A DNA stretch of 64,000 nucleotides, taken from NCBI RefSeq assembly GCF_900103365.1, contig NZ_LT629703.1:4464001-4528000 (forward strand), given 5' to 3'. How positions within the stretch are numbered: position 1 is the first letter of the stretch; each line of letters opens with the position of its first letter. Made by a program: the position numbers and the translations under genes. Source of the DNA: Afipia sp. GAS231 (lineage in GTDB: Bacteria > Pseudomonadota > Alphaproteobacteria > Rhizobiales > Xanthobacteraceae). This document shows, in pieces, positions 35,741 to 46,861 of this stretch. A model generated the notes under the pieces. It was not told where the DNA came from and made no database searches. It saw only the letters and a program-made list of their open reading frames with translations.

Positions 35741-36388
35741 CTAGGCAACCCGACCCGGGTTGTTCGGCTTTGTCGGCGTCAGTTGCAATTGGTCGGCCAT
35801 GCGGGTCAAGTCAGGCAAGGACGACGCCCGCATCTTACGCATCACTTGGCCGCGATGAACCTTTACCGTGATTTCGCTCACGCCGAGGTCGGCTGCGATC
35901 TGCTTGTTTAAACGCCCGCTCACCACGAACGCCATGACCTCTCGCTCCCGCGGTGACAAGCTTTCGAAACAAACTCTCAGCTCTGCCATATTTCGTTCCT
36001 GCTCAAGCCGCGCTCGATCACGGGCATGACCAAGCTGAATCGCTTCAAGCAAATCCTGCTCTCGGAATGGCTTAGTTAGGAATTCGATTGCGCCACCCTT
36101 CATCGCCTGAACCGACATCGGAATGTCACCATGTCCGGTGATGAAGATGATCGGCAGTGGTCTTTGGGCACCTGCTAGTTCACGCTGCAGTTCGAGTCCG
36201 CTCTGGCCGGGAAGCCGCACGTCAAGCACCAGGCAAGCGGGACCTTCTGGCCGATCCGCCGCAAGAAATTCGCTCACCGAACCGAACAGGCTGACCCGAA
36301 AGCCCGCCGATCGAAGCAGCTTGCCTAGTGAGTCCCGCACTCCCGGATCATCATCGATGACCATCACTGTTGGCGATTGCTCTACCAC
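35741..36388 (-). CDS. FixJ/NarL-family response regulator
   Basis: A 215-residue two-domain regulator. The receiver domain has the acidic pocket VMVIDDD, the phospho-accepting Asp in LVLDVRLPGQSG and the conserved Lys in FLTKPF. The LuxR-type helix-turn-helix has LSPREREVMAFVVSG and LNKQIAADLGVSEITVKVHR. This is the FixJ/NodW layout common in rhizobia. No cognate kinase is adjacent. The 500 bp after it toward 36.9 kb include only a terminator. Confidence 0.9.
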   Translation of the reverse strand: MVEQSPTVMVIDDDPGVRDSLGKLLRSAGFRVSLFGSVSEFLAADRPEGPACLVLDVRLPGQSGLELQRELAGAQRPLPIIFITGHGDIPMSVQAMKGGAIEFLTKPFREQDLLEAIQLGHARDRARLEQERNMAELRVCFESLSPREREVMAFVVSGRLNKQIAADLGVSEITVKVHRGQVMRKMRASSLPDLTRMADQLQLTPTKPNNPGRVA

Positions 36389-36723
36389 ATGTTCCTCATT
36401 GACATGTGCATTAGCTTTGCTCGTTCACCATGAAATCATAGCGAGATTATCGCGTGAGCGATAGGGGGGATGACCAGCCCAATTCGGCTCGGAGTAATCG
36501 CAGCCATCGGCGATTGGCCGGTTGAAGTCGGCCAGGTTCTGCGTCAGACGCCAGATGCCTACCAAAGCTGAACCGACGAAGCTGGCAGCCCAACCTTTGT
36601 ATAGTCCGCCCGCTCCTATTTGGTACTCGATCTTTCCTCTAGATCAATAGTGAGAGCCAATTAGTGCCGTTATGGTGAAGTTCTCCTGCCTCGAGGCTGA
36701 TCGCTCCCTCGGCCTCTCCCTTG
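36389..36723. other. Intergenic, nothing recognised
   Basis: Upstream of the FixJ-like gene. No gene is supported. Confidence 0.35.
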
Positions 36724-36757
36724 CCCCTCCAGCGCCGTCAAGCTGGAGGGGTTCTTT
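36724..36757 (+). terminator. Rho-independent terminator
   Basis: CCCCTCCAG and CTGGAGGGG form a perfect 9-bp stem with a 10-nt loop followed by TTCTTTT. No plus-strand gene precedes it closely, so it may have belonged to a lost gene. Confidence 0.75.
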
Positions 36758-36903
36758 TGAGCTGACAGAGCTACGTGATACGAAGGTCGATCCCTGTGAC
36801 GTAGCTTGCTCTATAGACCGCAAGATTTGTGGCGACCGCAGCCAATCATTGAGTTCCTATACATTTGTATAATCGAAACACGTAGCGGTTGCGTCTAGAA
36901 TCG

Positions 36904-37350
36904 ATGAGCGATATCCGTTCCTCCGTAAAAGCCGCTCCTGGTCGGTCTTGCCAAGTGCCAAATAGCAGACCAATAGTTGCCATAGTCGATGACGATGAAG
37001 CGGTTGGGAACGCAATTCGAGTTTTAATGCGTTCGATAGGGTTGGTTGCCCGCGCATTTTCGTCGGGGGAGGAGTTCTTGCGCTCGCCCGAACTGAGCCG
37101 CACCGGTTGCTTGGTTGTCGACTTTGACATGCCCAAGATGAGCGGTCTTGATCTGCACAACAATTTGTCTCGATTGGGCAAAGAGATTCCCACCGTACTA
37201 ATAACTGCCTATCCGAACGATGATATTCGTGCCCGCGCACTTCAAGCTGGGGTCATCTGCTATCTGCCCAAACCGTTCGATGAGAGCGACCTCCTGAATT
37301 GTATTCAGGCTGCTCTAGATCGCACAAAGGGAAATGCAGCTCCGCCCTAA
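36904..37350 (+). CDS. Receiver-only response regulator (FixJ N-terminal type)
   Basis: A 148-residue single-domain response regulator. It has VAIVDDDEAVG, a phospho-Asp in CLVVDFDMPKMSGLDL and the Lys in CYLPKPF. It stops right after the receiver domain, so there is no DNA-binding output; it is either a natural single-domain switch or a FixJ-like gene that has lost its helix-turn-helix. MSDIRSS is chosen as start over a TTG five codons earlier. Confidence 0.85.
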   Translation: MSDIRSSVKAAPGRSCQVPNSRPIVAIVDDDEAVGNAIRVLMRSIGLVARAFSSGEEFLRSPELSRTGCLVVDFDMPKMSGLDLHNNLSRLGKEIPTVLITAYPNDDIRARALQAGVICYLPKPFDESDLLNCIQAALDRTKGNAAPP

Positions 37351-37559
37351 TCAGTGGCCACTGGGCACGCGACCGGTCGCCTCCGCCAGCGATCGACGAT
37401 GCAAGCTCCATAACACCGGCCTTCGTAGAGGGCGCGAGCATAAGACTAGTCCGATACTTGCCGAATGATCTTTATTTAATCGAATCCAGCGACTGGACGC
37501 GCAGCGGAGGATGGTCGTATCGGCTCGTGCTCCGCGTTCCCGTCATTCTCTCGTTGAAC

Positions 37560-37690
37560 GGGCTTGGATATTTGGTCTAGCTTGCTGAGCGCCCGGGCGA
37601 GGTGATCGCAAAGCAGGCGCTGATCGACCACGTCTGGCCGGACGTAATCGTCGAGGAGGGAGCATCGTGCGTACCGACGTCCCCGATTTC
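37560..37690 (+). pseudogene. Winged-helix (CadC/ToxR-type) regulator scrap
   Basis: A frame reading LLAERPGEVIAKQALIDHVW and PDVIVEEG matches the winged-helix DNA-binding domain found at the start of Bradyrhizobium ATPase-type regulators. Sequence on both sides is unrelated, and the frame runs antisense into the MarR gene. Confidence 0.55.
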
Positions 37691-37694
37691 GCGC

Positions 37695-38153
37695 TCAACT
37701 CTTGATCTTGGCCAAAAGACGCGTCATCTCAAGGATATCATTAGCCGCGAAATCGGAAAATATATCCGCGATCCACTTCCGGTGTTCGGCGGCCATTTTG
37801 CGAAACGCTGCCCGACCAGCCTTGGTCAGCCGGATCACCTGGCCACGGCGATCGCATAGCGATGTACGCCGGTCAATGTCACCGGATTTAACCAGCTGCC
37901 CCACAAGCTCGGTGAGGTTGGCATTCGAGCCCATCATTAATTTGGAGAGATCTGACCAGTCCATTCCGTCGGGCAGCGGGTCGAGTTGGGCCATCAGGTC
38001 AAAGCGCAGCAACGTGACATCGAACCGCTCGCCTAAGTGGCTCTGTAACGTTCCTTCAATTACACTCGCGCCGGTCAGCAGCTGTTCCAGTAACGTTCGA
38101 CCCTCGACTATGGACGAGGGCTGACCGTTTATAGATAATCCAATCTCAGCCAT
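37695..38153 (-). CDS. MarR-family transcriptional regulator
   Basis: A 152-residue MarR-type dimeric winged-helix regulator. It has FDVTLLRFDLMAQLDPLPDG, the recognition region SKLMMGSNANLTELVGQLVK, and the wing SLCDRRGQVIRLTKAGRAAF. These proteins often sense phenolic acids. The start MAEIGLS is favoured over a frame 30 codons longer that has no coding character. No obvious target gene is divergent. Confidence 0.85.
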   Translation of the reverse strand: MAEIGLSINGQPSSIVEGRTLLEQLLTGASVIEGTLQSHLGERFDVTLLRFDLMAQLDPLPDGMDWSDLSKLMMGSNANLTELVGQLVKSGDIDRRTSLCDRRGQVIRLTKAGRAAFRKMAAEHRKWIADIFSDFAANDILEMTRLLAKIKS

Positions 38154-38327
38154 TGTCAGGATCCTCCAAAATTCGTTTCGGGTCGGTCCCCGCACTCTCT
38201 GCCTTCGGTCGCCGCGAGAGAGAGCATTGAGCACGTCGACCATTTCTTGGCAGCGCGGAGCAAGGTCCGTGCTGTTTTAAAATATTCTTTGCCTCGTTGT
38301 GTGAGATCGGGAACGTCATATAGCTCT

Positions 38328-38537
38328 TCAGCGATTCTCTGGCGGCTGGTCGAAGATGACTTGGAGCCAACTCAGCCAATTGAGATCACCTTCCCGGCGA
38401 GATCTGAAGCGCTTCACGCAGTTCTGGGAACAAAGCGGGGTTCGCCACGAGTAGTGCCGGACGAGACCGAACTTGCCAGCACAGACTGCGCATCGCGTGA
38501 CTCTGCCATGCCTAGGTCTTTCGGGGCAGGGGGGCAT
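38328..38537 (-). CDS. Small zinc-ribbon-like protein
   Basis: A 69-residue protein with CAVC and CSQNC pairs around VRHYSWRTPL, then a basic helix (VKRFRSRREGDLNW). The four cysteines probably bind zinc. A clear ribosome site (AGAGGAG) precedes the ATG. From memory, similar short proteins are frequent in Bradyrhizobium genomes. The function is unknown. Confidence 0.7.
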   Translation of the reverse strand: MPPCPERPRHGRVTRCAVCAGKFGLVRHYSWRTPLCSQNCVKRFRSRREGDLNWLSWLQVIFDQPPENR

Positions 38538-38814
38538 CGTGGTCTCCTCTTGGTTTATCGTAACTGTTCGCCGATCATCCTTTTCACTGTCGCACCTGAC
38601 GAGCCTGTGCGCTCTTCCGAGGGACCCAACCTAAGACGATCGAGCTTAACGGCTCAATTGAACGTAGGGAAATGTCGGTTATCTAAAGGGGGCACGGGAC
38701 TATACGAAGGTCTGCCCTTCACCAGGGGCGAACCAACGATGGCCATCTGTGGATTGTCTCCGGGCGGCGGCCTGGGATCCCGATGCGGTCCGAAAGAAAC
38801 AGCGAGACGATCGT

Positions 38815-39260
38815 TCACCTGTTTGGATCCACGCCGTTAGTTGCTGAGAGTGTGTCCGGGATCATGCTGGCACCTAGCCAAGCGGCGGCAGTGGTTGAGC
38901 CACGCGATGGTACGTTCGACGATCCATGGCTTGGGCAAAACTCAAAGCCGTTTGGTATTTCGGAACGCTTGACGATCTCGACGTCGATTTGCTGGGGGAT
39001 TTTGCGAACGGCGGACTGAAAGATCGGCCCTGATAGCCGCCGTCGGCATGGAGCTTCATCAGTTATGGATGCAGGCCAAACAGTGTGGCCATCACAGCAC
39101 TCCGCCGTCAAGATCCTGGATGTCCGCTGAAGGCACGAGGGCGTGGAGCAGCAAGCCTTGGGTATCGAGTGGGACGTGGCACTTTTTGCCATTGATCTTC
39201 TATCCCGTATCGTAGCTATGCGGGTCAATCCGCGCCCCCCTTTCCGCTGTGGACAGCCCG
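38815..39260 (-). pseudogene. IS5-family transposase remnant
   Basis: Pieces of an IS5/IS427-type transposase in changing frames: KINGKKCHVPLDTQGLLLHA, LVPSADIQDLDGGVL, then KIPQQIDVEIVKRSEIPNGF and [13 protein letters not shown]. The N-terminal part is missing and frames shift several times. Confidence 0.75.
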
Positions 39261-39433
39261 ATTCGGTAGCTCTTAACCCACACTGGACCTCGGACATTCG
39301 GGTGCATTCTTCTGGCTGAGACAGCCATGAGGGGCTATCGCGAATTGCGGCTGATCTGTTATCATGCTGTTCTCTATGCCGAGCCAACGAACGGCTGCGC
39401 ATGAACGAGAGAGATCTGCCGGGAGGAAAAGCC

Positions 39434-40729
39434 ATGAGGCACCTCGTTCGGTCCCGCTCTGAGCTGCAAAAGCAGGTAGCCGAACTCGTTGAACAACGGG
39501 CGGCAATCTCGGAAGTGCTACGCGCCGTTGCGAACTCGCCCCACGACTTGCAGCCCATCTTCGACACGATCCTCATCAATGCCACGCGCCTCTGCGGAGC
39601 TACGTACGGCGGTTTGCTCCTCTTCGAGGAAAAAGGCTATCGGAGCGTTGCGCGAAGAGGTCCAGTGAATCCGGTTTATGCCGAGCGGTGGCCGTTGGGC
39701 CTCGTAGAGCCAATAGGCCCAGGCGATCCCGTCGCGCGACTCATCGAAAGCGGGTCGCCAGTTCACATCGCTGACTTGGCCGCCGATCAGGCTTATCTTC
39801 GGCGCGACCCTCGCATTGTGGCTCTGGTCGAATTGGCGGGCGTTCGGACGTGCCTGCTCGTGCCCTTGCTCAAGAACAATGAGCTAATCGGGGCGCTGGG
39901 GATCAACCGTGAGCAGGTACAGCCGTTCACGGACCGTCAGATTGACTTGGTTACGGACTTCGCCGCGCAGACGACCATTGCCTTAGAGAGTACCCGCCGC
40001 GAGCGGCAATATCGCGAGGCGCAGATGGCGCTGGCACACGCGAACCGCATCGCCACCATGGGTCAGCTCTCGGCTTCGATCAGCCATGAAGTGAACCAGC
40101 CGATCACAGCGGCAGTCACATACGCATTAGCCGCTCGGCGCTGGTTAAGTGCGGAGCCACCGGATTTAGGCGAGGTGAGCGAGGCGCTCGACCTTATCAT
40201 AAAGGAGGGTAATCGTGCGAGCGATGTCATCGGGCGAATCCGTGGGCTTATAAAAAAAGCACCTCCTCGGAAGGATGTAGTCTTTATAAACGACGCGATT
40301 CTCGAAGTCGTGGCGCTGACCCGCGCCGAAGCGGCGAACAATGACGTTTTGGTACGGACGCAGCTCGCACCAGGCCTGCCGCCTGTCCAGGGAGATCGGG
40401 TCCAACTGCAACAAGTGATGGTGAACTTAATCGTTAACGCCGTTCAGGCCATGAGCGGTACCGGGGAAGGTGCGCACGAATTAAAAATCAGCATCGATGC
40501 AGTTCCGTTCGAAAGTGGCGTGCGCGTCGGGGTGCGGGACACCGGCCCGGGACTCAGCCCGGAGAGCCTCTCGCGTCTGTTCGAGCCATTCTACACGACC
40601 AAGCCCGAGGGCATGGGCATGGGCCTATCCATCTGTCGCTCGATCATCGAAGCCCATAGCGGACGGCTGTGGGCGATCCCGTGCGAACCGCACGGTGCTC
40701 TCTTTCAGTTTACGATCCCGGCCACCTGA
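39434..40729 (+). CDS. GAF-domain sensor histidine kinase
   Basis: A 431-residue soluble kinase. A short N-terminal coiled coil (SELQKQVAELVEQRAA) is followed by a GAF domain (about residues 45-190). A dimerisation domain has the phospho-His in SASISHEVNQPI, and an ATPase domain has the N box VNLIVNAVQAMS, G1 DTGPGLS and G2 GMGMGLSICRSI. A strong ribosome site (GGGAGG) lies 7 bp before this ATG, which is why the start 11 codons earlier is rejected. There is no transmembrane segment, so it senses a cytoplasmic signal. No response regulator is adjacent. Confidence 0.9.
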   Translation: MRHLVRSRSELQKQVAELVEQRAAISEVLRAVANSPHDLQPIFDTILINATRLCGATYGGLLLFEEKGYRSVARRGPVNPVYAERWPLGLVEPIGPGDPVARLIESGSPVHIADLAADQAYLRRDPRIVALVELAGVRTCLLVPLLKNNELIGALGINREQVQPFTDRQIDLVTDFAAQTTIALESTRRERQYREAQMALAHANRIATMGQLSASISHEVNQPITAAVTYALAARRWLSAEPPDLGEVSEALDLIIKEGNRASDVIGRIRGLIKKAPPRKDVVFINDAILEVVALTRAEAANNDVLVRTQLAPGLPPVQGDRVQLQQVMVNLIVNAVQAMSGTGEGAHELKISIDAVPFESGVRVGVRDTGPGLSPESLSRLFEPFYTTKPEGMGMGLSICRSIIEAHSGRLWAIPCEPHGALFQFTIPAT

Positions 40730-41317
40730 GCCGACGGATCGTGATCGAGTCGAAGTCGCTCTTTGGCACGAAGCTGCTGAACCCGGGCTCAGCTCTGCTG
40801 TCGCTATCGCGGGTAAACCGGACATGATGCGGACAGCTCAATTCAGTCGAGATTGCCCCAACGCGTCGCCCGGCCGTGAGTTGCAAGAGGTTCCAACGAC
40901 TCGGTCGTGAGCGGTCTTGCATCAATGTCTCCGGCCTTTGGTTGGAGCCCTGTGCTCCTGGCCATGATGGGTATCAGCACAGATGCGACCTCATTAGCGG
41001 ACAGGCCTCACGGGCATTCGGGTCACTAGATTTCGCATGTATTGGAAGACCGAACCTCCATCTCGTCTTATCCACTCGCAGACCTCGGCAGGTAAGGCTA
41101 CCCTCTGGCTCCGATCTCGCGGGTTGGCTTTTCGACCGGCTCCAGCACTATGGGTGGCCAACCAAGACTGCTGGACCCGATCTGCTGCTCAATGAATTGC
41201 ACATTCCTATTCTCCAGGAAGCGCTCTTGCGTTCGCTTCGTATCGCGGGTTGTCCAGAGCAGATAGAGGCACTCCTGCCTGGCGCTCCCTACCAGAGTAC
41301 GACCTGCGGTAGCTCAA
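40730..41317. other. Intergenic; right end duplicated at 2.2 kb
   Basis: No gene is supported. The last 30 or so bp form part of the segment repeated in inverse orientation at 2226-2356. Confidence 0.4.
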
Positions 41318-43810
41318 TCAGGCACTTTGCGCGTCGATACGCCCAGCAGTCTTCCGTCGTCCCGACCGTGCCACCGGCTTCCCAAAGGAGGCGCCAGATT
41401 TCGGTTGAAGCGTTGGTGCGGCGATGTGCGGAATCCAGAAAAATTCAGCGATTTCATCTGCCGGTACCGCCTTGCTGAGCAGGAAGCCTTGCATTTCATC
41501 GCAGGCATGATCGCGCAGGAACGTTTCCTGCTCGGCGGTCTCCACGCCTTCGGCGACAATCGTGAGTCCCAGTGCCCTTCCGAGACCGATGATCGCGTCG
41601 GCGATGGCCTTGTCGTCTGTATCTGCCGGCAAATTCCGGACAAAGGATCGGTCGATCTTGAGGGTGTCGACCGGAAAGCGCTTAATAAACGACATCGACG
41701 AATAGCCGGTGCCGAAATCGTCGATCGCCAGATGCACGCCGTAGCCTTTGAGGGCTTTGAGCACCTCGATGGACCGCTCCACATTTTGCATCACCATGCC
41801 CTCGGTGATCTCCAGTTGGAGCATTTGCGGGGGCATTTCGGTCTCCGTGAGCACCTCCTCAATAGACGCCAGCAGTCCGTCATGGGTGAACTGCCGCGGC
41901 GAAAGGTTGACCGCCATGGACATCAGTGGAAGTCCCTGACGCTGCCATTCCATGCTTTGACGGCAGGCCGTCTTCAACACCCACAGACCAATGGGGATGA
42001 TCAGGCCGGTCTCTTCGGCCAGCGGGATAAACTGATTAGGTGGCAGCAAGCCGAGATCCGGATGATTCCAGCGCAGCAGTGCCTCAACGCCCGTGATCTG
42101 TTCGGTCCTGAGGGCGCGTTTGGGTTGATAATGGATGACCAATTCGTTGCGCTCGATCGCGCGACGCAGGCTCGCCTCCAGCATCAACCGCTCCGTAGAA
42201 GGCGCTTTCATCTCCGTGGAATAGAAGCGGACGCTATTCTTCCCCTCGTCCTTTGCAAGATACATGGCCATATCGGCGTTCTTCACCAGGGTCTGCTCGT
42301 CGTCGCCGTCGGCGGGGAACATCGCGACGCCGATGCTGGCGGTGATTCTGCATTCCTGCCCGCTCAGCAGCACGCTCTTGGTCGCGGCAGACAGCACCTT
42401 GCGGGCGATGTCGGCGACCTGCTCGCGGTCGGCTACTTCCTGAAGGATGATGACGAATTCGTCACCGCCGAGCCGGGCCACCACGTCGCTCGCGCGCACG
42501 CTGTCACGGAACCTCTCGCTCATTTTGACCAGCAATGCATCCCCTTCGGCGTGGCCGAGTGTATCATTGATGATCTTGAATCTGTCGAGGTCGACGAACA
42601 GCAGCGCGAATTGCCGGTCATGGCGTTGCGAGGTCTCGATCGATACCTTCAGCAACTCGCTGAACATCACGCGGTTGGGCAGGCCCGTCAGGCCGTCATG
42701 CGTGGCGAGATAGTTGATCCGTTCGTCGGTCCGGGCTTTTTCGTCAATCCGATCGAAATTTGCGAACGCGAATGAAAGGTTGTCGGCAAGCCGCTGCAGG
42801 AGCTCGATCAGGTCCGGCGTGAAGGCATTCAAATCACGCGACTGGAAGACTACAGTCCCGATCGCTTCTGCATTCTTAAAGAGGGGAAAACACCCGAGTG
42901 ACTCATCTTTTCGGATAACTCTCTGAAGGACCTCAAATCGAGGGTCATTCAAATAGTCATTGCTAATACACGCTTTTCCCAACTTAAAAGCGAGTTCGGA
43001 CAGCGTGCGCGCGCCGGAATCAGAGGCATCAACCAGAAATCTAAAATCCTTCATCGCAGGTGCTAATGTTCCTGCAATAGCAACCACACGAAGAGAACGT
43101 CGATCAGGCTCGATCAAAGCGATCCCCGCAGACGTAAAGGTTCGGCCGCGCACGGCTGCGCGGCAGACCAGGTCACAGAGCTCAGTTCGGCTCTGGGCGT
43201 GCATGATGGCTTCGTTGGTTTCGCTGAGGGCCGCAAACATCCACGCCAAACGCTCGTTGGCCTGATCCGATAGCCGGCGCTGCTTCTCCCGCTCGAAATT
43301 GTCGAGGGCAAACGACACATTGTCGGCCATTCTATGAAGGAGCTTCACGATCTCATCGTCGAGCACGTTCGGTTGCTGCAGACCGAACAGCAGCGCGCCG
43401 ACGCTCAATCCGTTCTTCCTGATCGGAACGGCGGCGGCCGATCGCATCCCGGTGCGCTTAGCCTCCTGCCACAGGCGCCGGACGCGGGGGTCGCGAAAAT
43501 AGTCGTTGGCAATCGCCGGCTGATTGGTCCGAAATGCGGTGGCAGCAAGTCCGTCGCCATGCTCCGAGCGTGGCTCAACCGAAAGTGTCTGTGCGCGAGC
43601 GCCGTCGATCCCGCGTTCGGCGCCGGCAACGACGTGAAGCAAATTGTCAGGTCCGGCCAGCATGGCTGCGGCAAGGACAAATTGTCCATCGGCAGTCGCA
43701 GCCTCGCACACGTGCTGAAAGAGTTCTTCCTCTGTCGCCGTCCGCAGTAACGCTTCGTTGGCAGCATTAGAGGCCGCCAATATCCAGCTCATGTTCTTGC
43801 GTGGTGCCAT
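41318..43810 (-). CDS. GAF-GAF-GGDEF-EAL c-di-GMP signalling protein
   Basis: An 830-residue cytoplasmic protein. Two GAF sensory domains occupy about residues 20-180 and 200-360. The GGDEF domain has the intact active site RLGGDEF and [17 protein letters not shown]. The EAL domain has [17 protein letters not shown] and [11 protein letters not shown]. Both catalytic motifs look complete, so it could make and degrade cyclic di-GMP depending on the GAF signal. GGGGAG precedes the ATG. The C-terminal 30 residues after the EAL domain are unstructured and lie in the duplicated segment. Confidence 0.92.
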   Translation of the reverse strand: MAPRKNMSWILAASNAANEALLRTATEEELFQHVCEAATADGQFVLAAAMLAGPDNLLHVVAGAERGIDGARAQTLSVEPRSEHGDGLAATAFRTNQPAIANDYFRDPRVRRLWQEAKRTGMRSAAAVPIRKNGLSVGALLFGLQQPNVLDDEIVKLLHRMADNVSFALDNFEREKQRRLSDQANERLAWMFAALSETNEAIMHAQSRTELCDLVCRAAVRGRTFTSAGIALIEPDRRSLRVVAIAGTLAPAMKDFRFLVDASDSGARTLSELAFKLGKACISNDYLNDPRFEVLQRVIRKDESLGCFPLFKNAEAIGTVVFQSRDLNAFTPDLIELLQRLADNLSFAFANFDRIDEKARTDERINYLATHDGLTGLPNRVMFSELLKVSIETSQRHDRQFALLFVDLDRFKIINDTLGHAEGDALLVKMSERFRDSVRASDVVARLGGDEFVIILQEVADREQVADIARKVLSAATKSVLLSGQECRITASIGVAMFPADGDDEQTLVKNADMAMYLAKDEGKNSVRFYSTEMKAPSTERLMLEASLRRAIERNELVIHYQPKRALRTEQITGVEALLRWNHPDLGLLPPNQFIPLAEETGLIIPIGLWVLKTACRQSMEWQRQGLPLMSMAVNLSPRQFTHDGLLASIEEVLTETEMPPQMLQLEITEGMVMQNVERSIEVLKALKGYGVHLAIDDFGTGYSSMSFIKRFPVDTLKIDRSFVRNLPADTDDKAIADAIIGLGRALGLTIVAEGVETAEQETFLRDHACDEMQGFLLSKAVPADEIAEFFWIPHIAAPTLQPKSGASFGKPVARSGRRKTAGRIDAQSA

Positions 43811-45504
43811 GGCATCTGCTCCCCAGGAAGCTGCTCTAAGGCTACCCCGAAGGGACGATGCGCATTTTCACCTAAGGTGTAGTTACGAAACACCGTCAAG
43901 GAATGATTAAGTTCGTGGCCATTAACTAACCGATTAACAGGTCTCAATAATTTAGACGTAAGGCCGCCTCAATTGGCGACCTCTTTCATTGCGAAGCAAT
44001 CGTGCATGTCGCCTAGGGGCATAAATGCGAAGCGCCGCGACATCCGTTATATCTCCGCCATTGAACGAAAAGCGGAAGTGAAACCGACATCCTCACGCCG
44101 TTAATGATACGCTGGTCGGCGCAACCAATTCGTCCGATTGTCATTAGCATCGCTGGTCGAGCGCATAGCTTTGCAATATCCAGCGCGTGTTGCGCCGGGT
44201 GATAACATCGATCAAGCCCCTGCATGCTTACCGGAGTTCATTGGCCACTCGCCGCGCGTTTCCGCCGCGGCGGCTGCATTGTGACCGAAAGAATTTCGCA
44301 ATGCCGATTGGCCGAGAAACAGACTTCGCGTTTCGCCGCATGCGCCGCGCGGATAGTCTGCTAGAGGTGGGGGGTAATAGGCCGCGAGGTCAGAGAATGA
44401 GACTAGAAAAACGCCGCCCGTTTCGTCGATGCGACGGACAAGGTGGCTACCTTGGGAAATTGCATTCACCGGCGTGCGCCTTTCTGGGCTGATCGTCATG
44501 ACTAGATCCGCCGCTTCGACCTAAAATAGCTCCCGGTCCGGCTCGGGTCGCCCGTAGAGCCCGCGCGACATACGACGGCGTCTTTCCGCCAGCTGATCCC
44601 GTCAACGAGCAGAGGACACGGCACTGGTAGATCATCCGGTCAGCAGCGCCGTGCCCAGCGCAGCGACGGGGTCCTCCCGTCATGATCAAGATCATCGCCG
44701 TGCGCTGCAGTCTCTCCCCTCCGGCAAGTTGCAACCATGAGATCGTCACCACCTCAGACTTCGTTGACGTCTCGATGCAGTCTTGCCTGATGGGTGCGTG
44801 CCGCAGCTCGCCGTGTGGATGAAGCAGCATCTGTCGAGCGCCGGCGGAATGGCGGTGCGTGATTGGCAAACAGGGTGGCAGGGGAGCTTGGGGTGGAAAG
44901 CAACGGTCCTCGCGGGAGTTCATCGCGGTTCCGAGTTGTCCGATAACGAAGCCGGGCAACGCGACGTCGTTTAGATCGTCGGCTGTTGACTTCCGATCTA
45001 CCCCGATGAACGGACGTACTTGGTCTCGGCTCCGACTTCGCAAAAGTGCCAGAAGCGGTCAGCCGACGCTGCCGTGAGTGAACGGGAATGTTGAGGAAGC
45101 GCAAAACCGATCGCGCCGGCGCTGCTAGGATTGACGCCGAGGTCGAAGTTGGGCGGTGGTTCCATGATCACCGGAACACATTACTGGGGCGGAGGCACGG
45201 GCATTTTGTGGCGGCACCGCAGATATTTATAAGTGCGGTGCTCTACCTCCATAGAAGCATTCGTAATCATCATTCGCTTTGACAATTCGGACACCGCGAC
45301 CGCTCGGGTGCAACCTGATCCTTCGGCGGCTCTTGCATTCGGTCACCCTCGGTAGATGGCAGAACGTACTCGCGAGCTACGCGAATAGGAGGCTGAGGTT
45401 TTGACGCATTTTATGTTGATAGTGCAATTACTGGATAGCCTTTTGGTTCCCCCAGGCCAAACAATTTCATACAACTATAGATATTGCCCTCTGGGTTTCT
45501 CGTA
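43811..45504. other. Long stretch with no supported gene
   Basis: About 1.7 kb with only short or low-quality frames on both strands. A minus-strand frame at 44447-45043 has no recognisable motif and an Arg/Pro-rich composition typical of a shadow frame. It is probably decayed island DNA. No RNA gene was recognised. Confidence 0.4.
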
Positions 45505-46380
45505 ATGAGGCTGATCGGGATGCACGGACGACCTGAGCATTTGATTGTTCCGCTCGAAATAGTACGTACCGTACTGGCCATTTCAGAGACAGGAAGTCTA
45601 TCCAGGGCTGGAAAGCGGCTCGGCCTCAGCCAAACGGCCGTAAGTGCGCAATTGAAGCGCATCCAGAATCTGCTCGGTGGCGAAATATTCAGAAAAACGC
45701 CAAATGGGACCGCTCCGACGCCGCTTGGCAAAATGGTTCTTAATCAAGGCCGCAGGATGTTGGAAGCCAACGACCAGATGCTTCGACTTGGAGGAACTGA
45801 TAAGGGTCCTCAGCCGATTCGGTTCGGGATCAGCACCTTATTTGTAGAGGAATTCCTTGAGCACGAAACCGCCGAAACCCTGGCTGGCATCGTCATGTAT
45901 ACTGAGGATTCACTTGGGATCGCCAAGGGCCTGATCGACGGCTACATTGACATCGCGTGTATGTTAGATAGTTCGGAGGCGGGAGCGGAGGTTTCCAATT
46001 TGGTCGTCCGCGAGCGTGAAGAGCCTTTCGTTTGGGTGAGATCAAAGGATTTTGTTCTCAGCCCGGGTGCGCCAATTCCTCTGCTGACTTGGCCCGGGGA
46101 TGATATGATGGTCCGCGCGCTGACGAAAAAAGGGAGCACGTACACGATCGTATTCAACAGCCCCGACTATCACGCGACTGTTAGGGCACTGGAAACAGGG
46201 ATCGGCTTGGCCGCTCTGCCCAAACGTACGATTCCACCGTCTCTGGTAGAGGCGAAGGAATATTATCTCCCCGCGCTTCGGCCGGTCAAAACGCTGCTGT
46301 GCGCGCGCCGAGATCTTGAAACTCCTCAAGCGAACAAGCTATTAAGGCGATTATCGGAATTGCTTTTTACGCCGGGCTAA
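45505..46380 (+). CDS. LysR-family regulator, divergent
   Basis: A 291-residue LysR-type regulator. The helix-turn-helix is seen as GSLSRAGKRLGLSQTAVSAQ, then KRIQNLLGGEIFRKT. The effector domain is shorter and more divergent than usual but keeps the two-lobe pattern (RFGISTLFVEEF, ETGIGLAALPKR). Start choice between 45505 and MHGRPEH at 45520 is open. No operon partner is present. Target genes are unclear. Confidence 0.82.
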   Translation: MRLIGMHGRPEHLIVPLEIVRTVLAISETGSLSRAGKRLGLSQTAVSAQLKRIQNLLGGEIFRKTPNGTAPTPLGKMVLNQGRRMLEANDQMLRLGGTDKGPQPIRFGISTLFVEEFLEHETAETLAGIVMYTEDSLGIAKGLIDGYIDIACMLDSSEAGAEVSNLVVREREEPFVWVRSKDFVLSPGAPIPLLTWPGDDMMVRALTKKGSTYTIVFNSPDYHATVRALETGIGLAALPKRTIPPSLVEAKEYYLPALRPVKTLLCARRDLETPQANKLLRRLSELLFTPG

Positions 46381-46861
46381 GCCGCATGCGTTGTAGAGGC
46401 CAATCTCGGGACATTATCGGCATCAGTCATTTGCGTGGGTCTGCTTCTGTTCTGATCACCTCCGATTTGCCCCTGCGAGCGACCGATTAGCAGAGGCATT
46501 GCGATACGTCGCTCCCTCCTTCTATCCCTGCAGGACTGGAATCGTGACGCGTTCAACAGGCCGCTCCGAAATGGCTCATCTTAGATCCCGACCAGTCGAC
46601 TGGCCCGCATCCCTGAAGTCGTCTCTTCCTAAGAAAGGCGAGAGAAAGCTGTCCCCGGTACGAAAAAGGGAAACTTGCGCCTCTAGAGTCGAAGACAGAC
46701 GCATCAAAACGTCCAACGGTCACGCGCTTTCAAATAAGAACGTCGACCAGATACTTGGCCTGCAGCCTACTTTTGCGTTCAAATTCGGGTAGGATAATCA
46801 TCACATTCCCGATGGGATCGTCAAAATTGGCTCCCGGGTAGTCCGCGCGCGAAGCACGCCT
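46381..46861. other. Intergenic, nothing recognised
   Basis: A frame at 46499-46792 shows no motifs or ribosome site and is not supported. Confidence 0.35.

Noticed and set aside
38815..39585. A single 256-residue minus-strand protein
   Set aside because: It is a patchwork of IS5 transposase fragments and antisense kinase sequence, not one gene.
41327..42775. A 482-residue plus-strand protein
   Set aside because: Antisense to the GGDEF-EAL gene, whose domains are complete on the other strand.
44447..45043. A 198-residue minus-strand protein
   Set aside because: Arg/Pro-rich shadow-like composition, no motif, no ribosome site.
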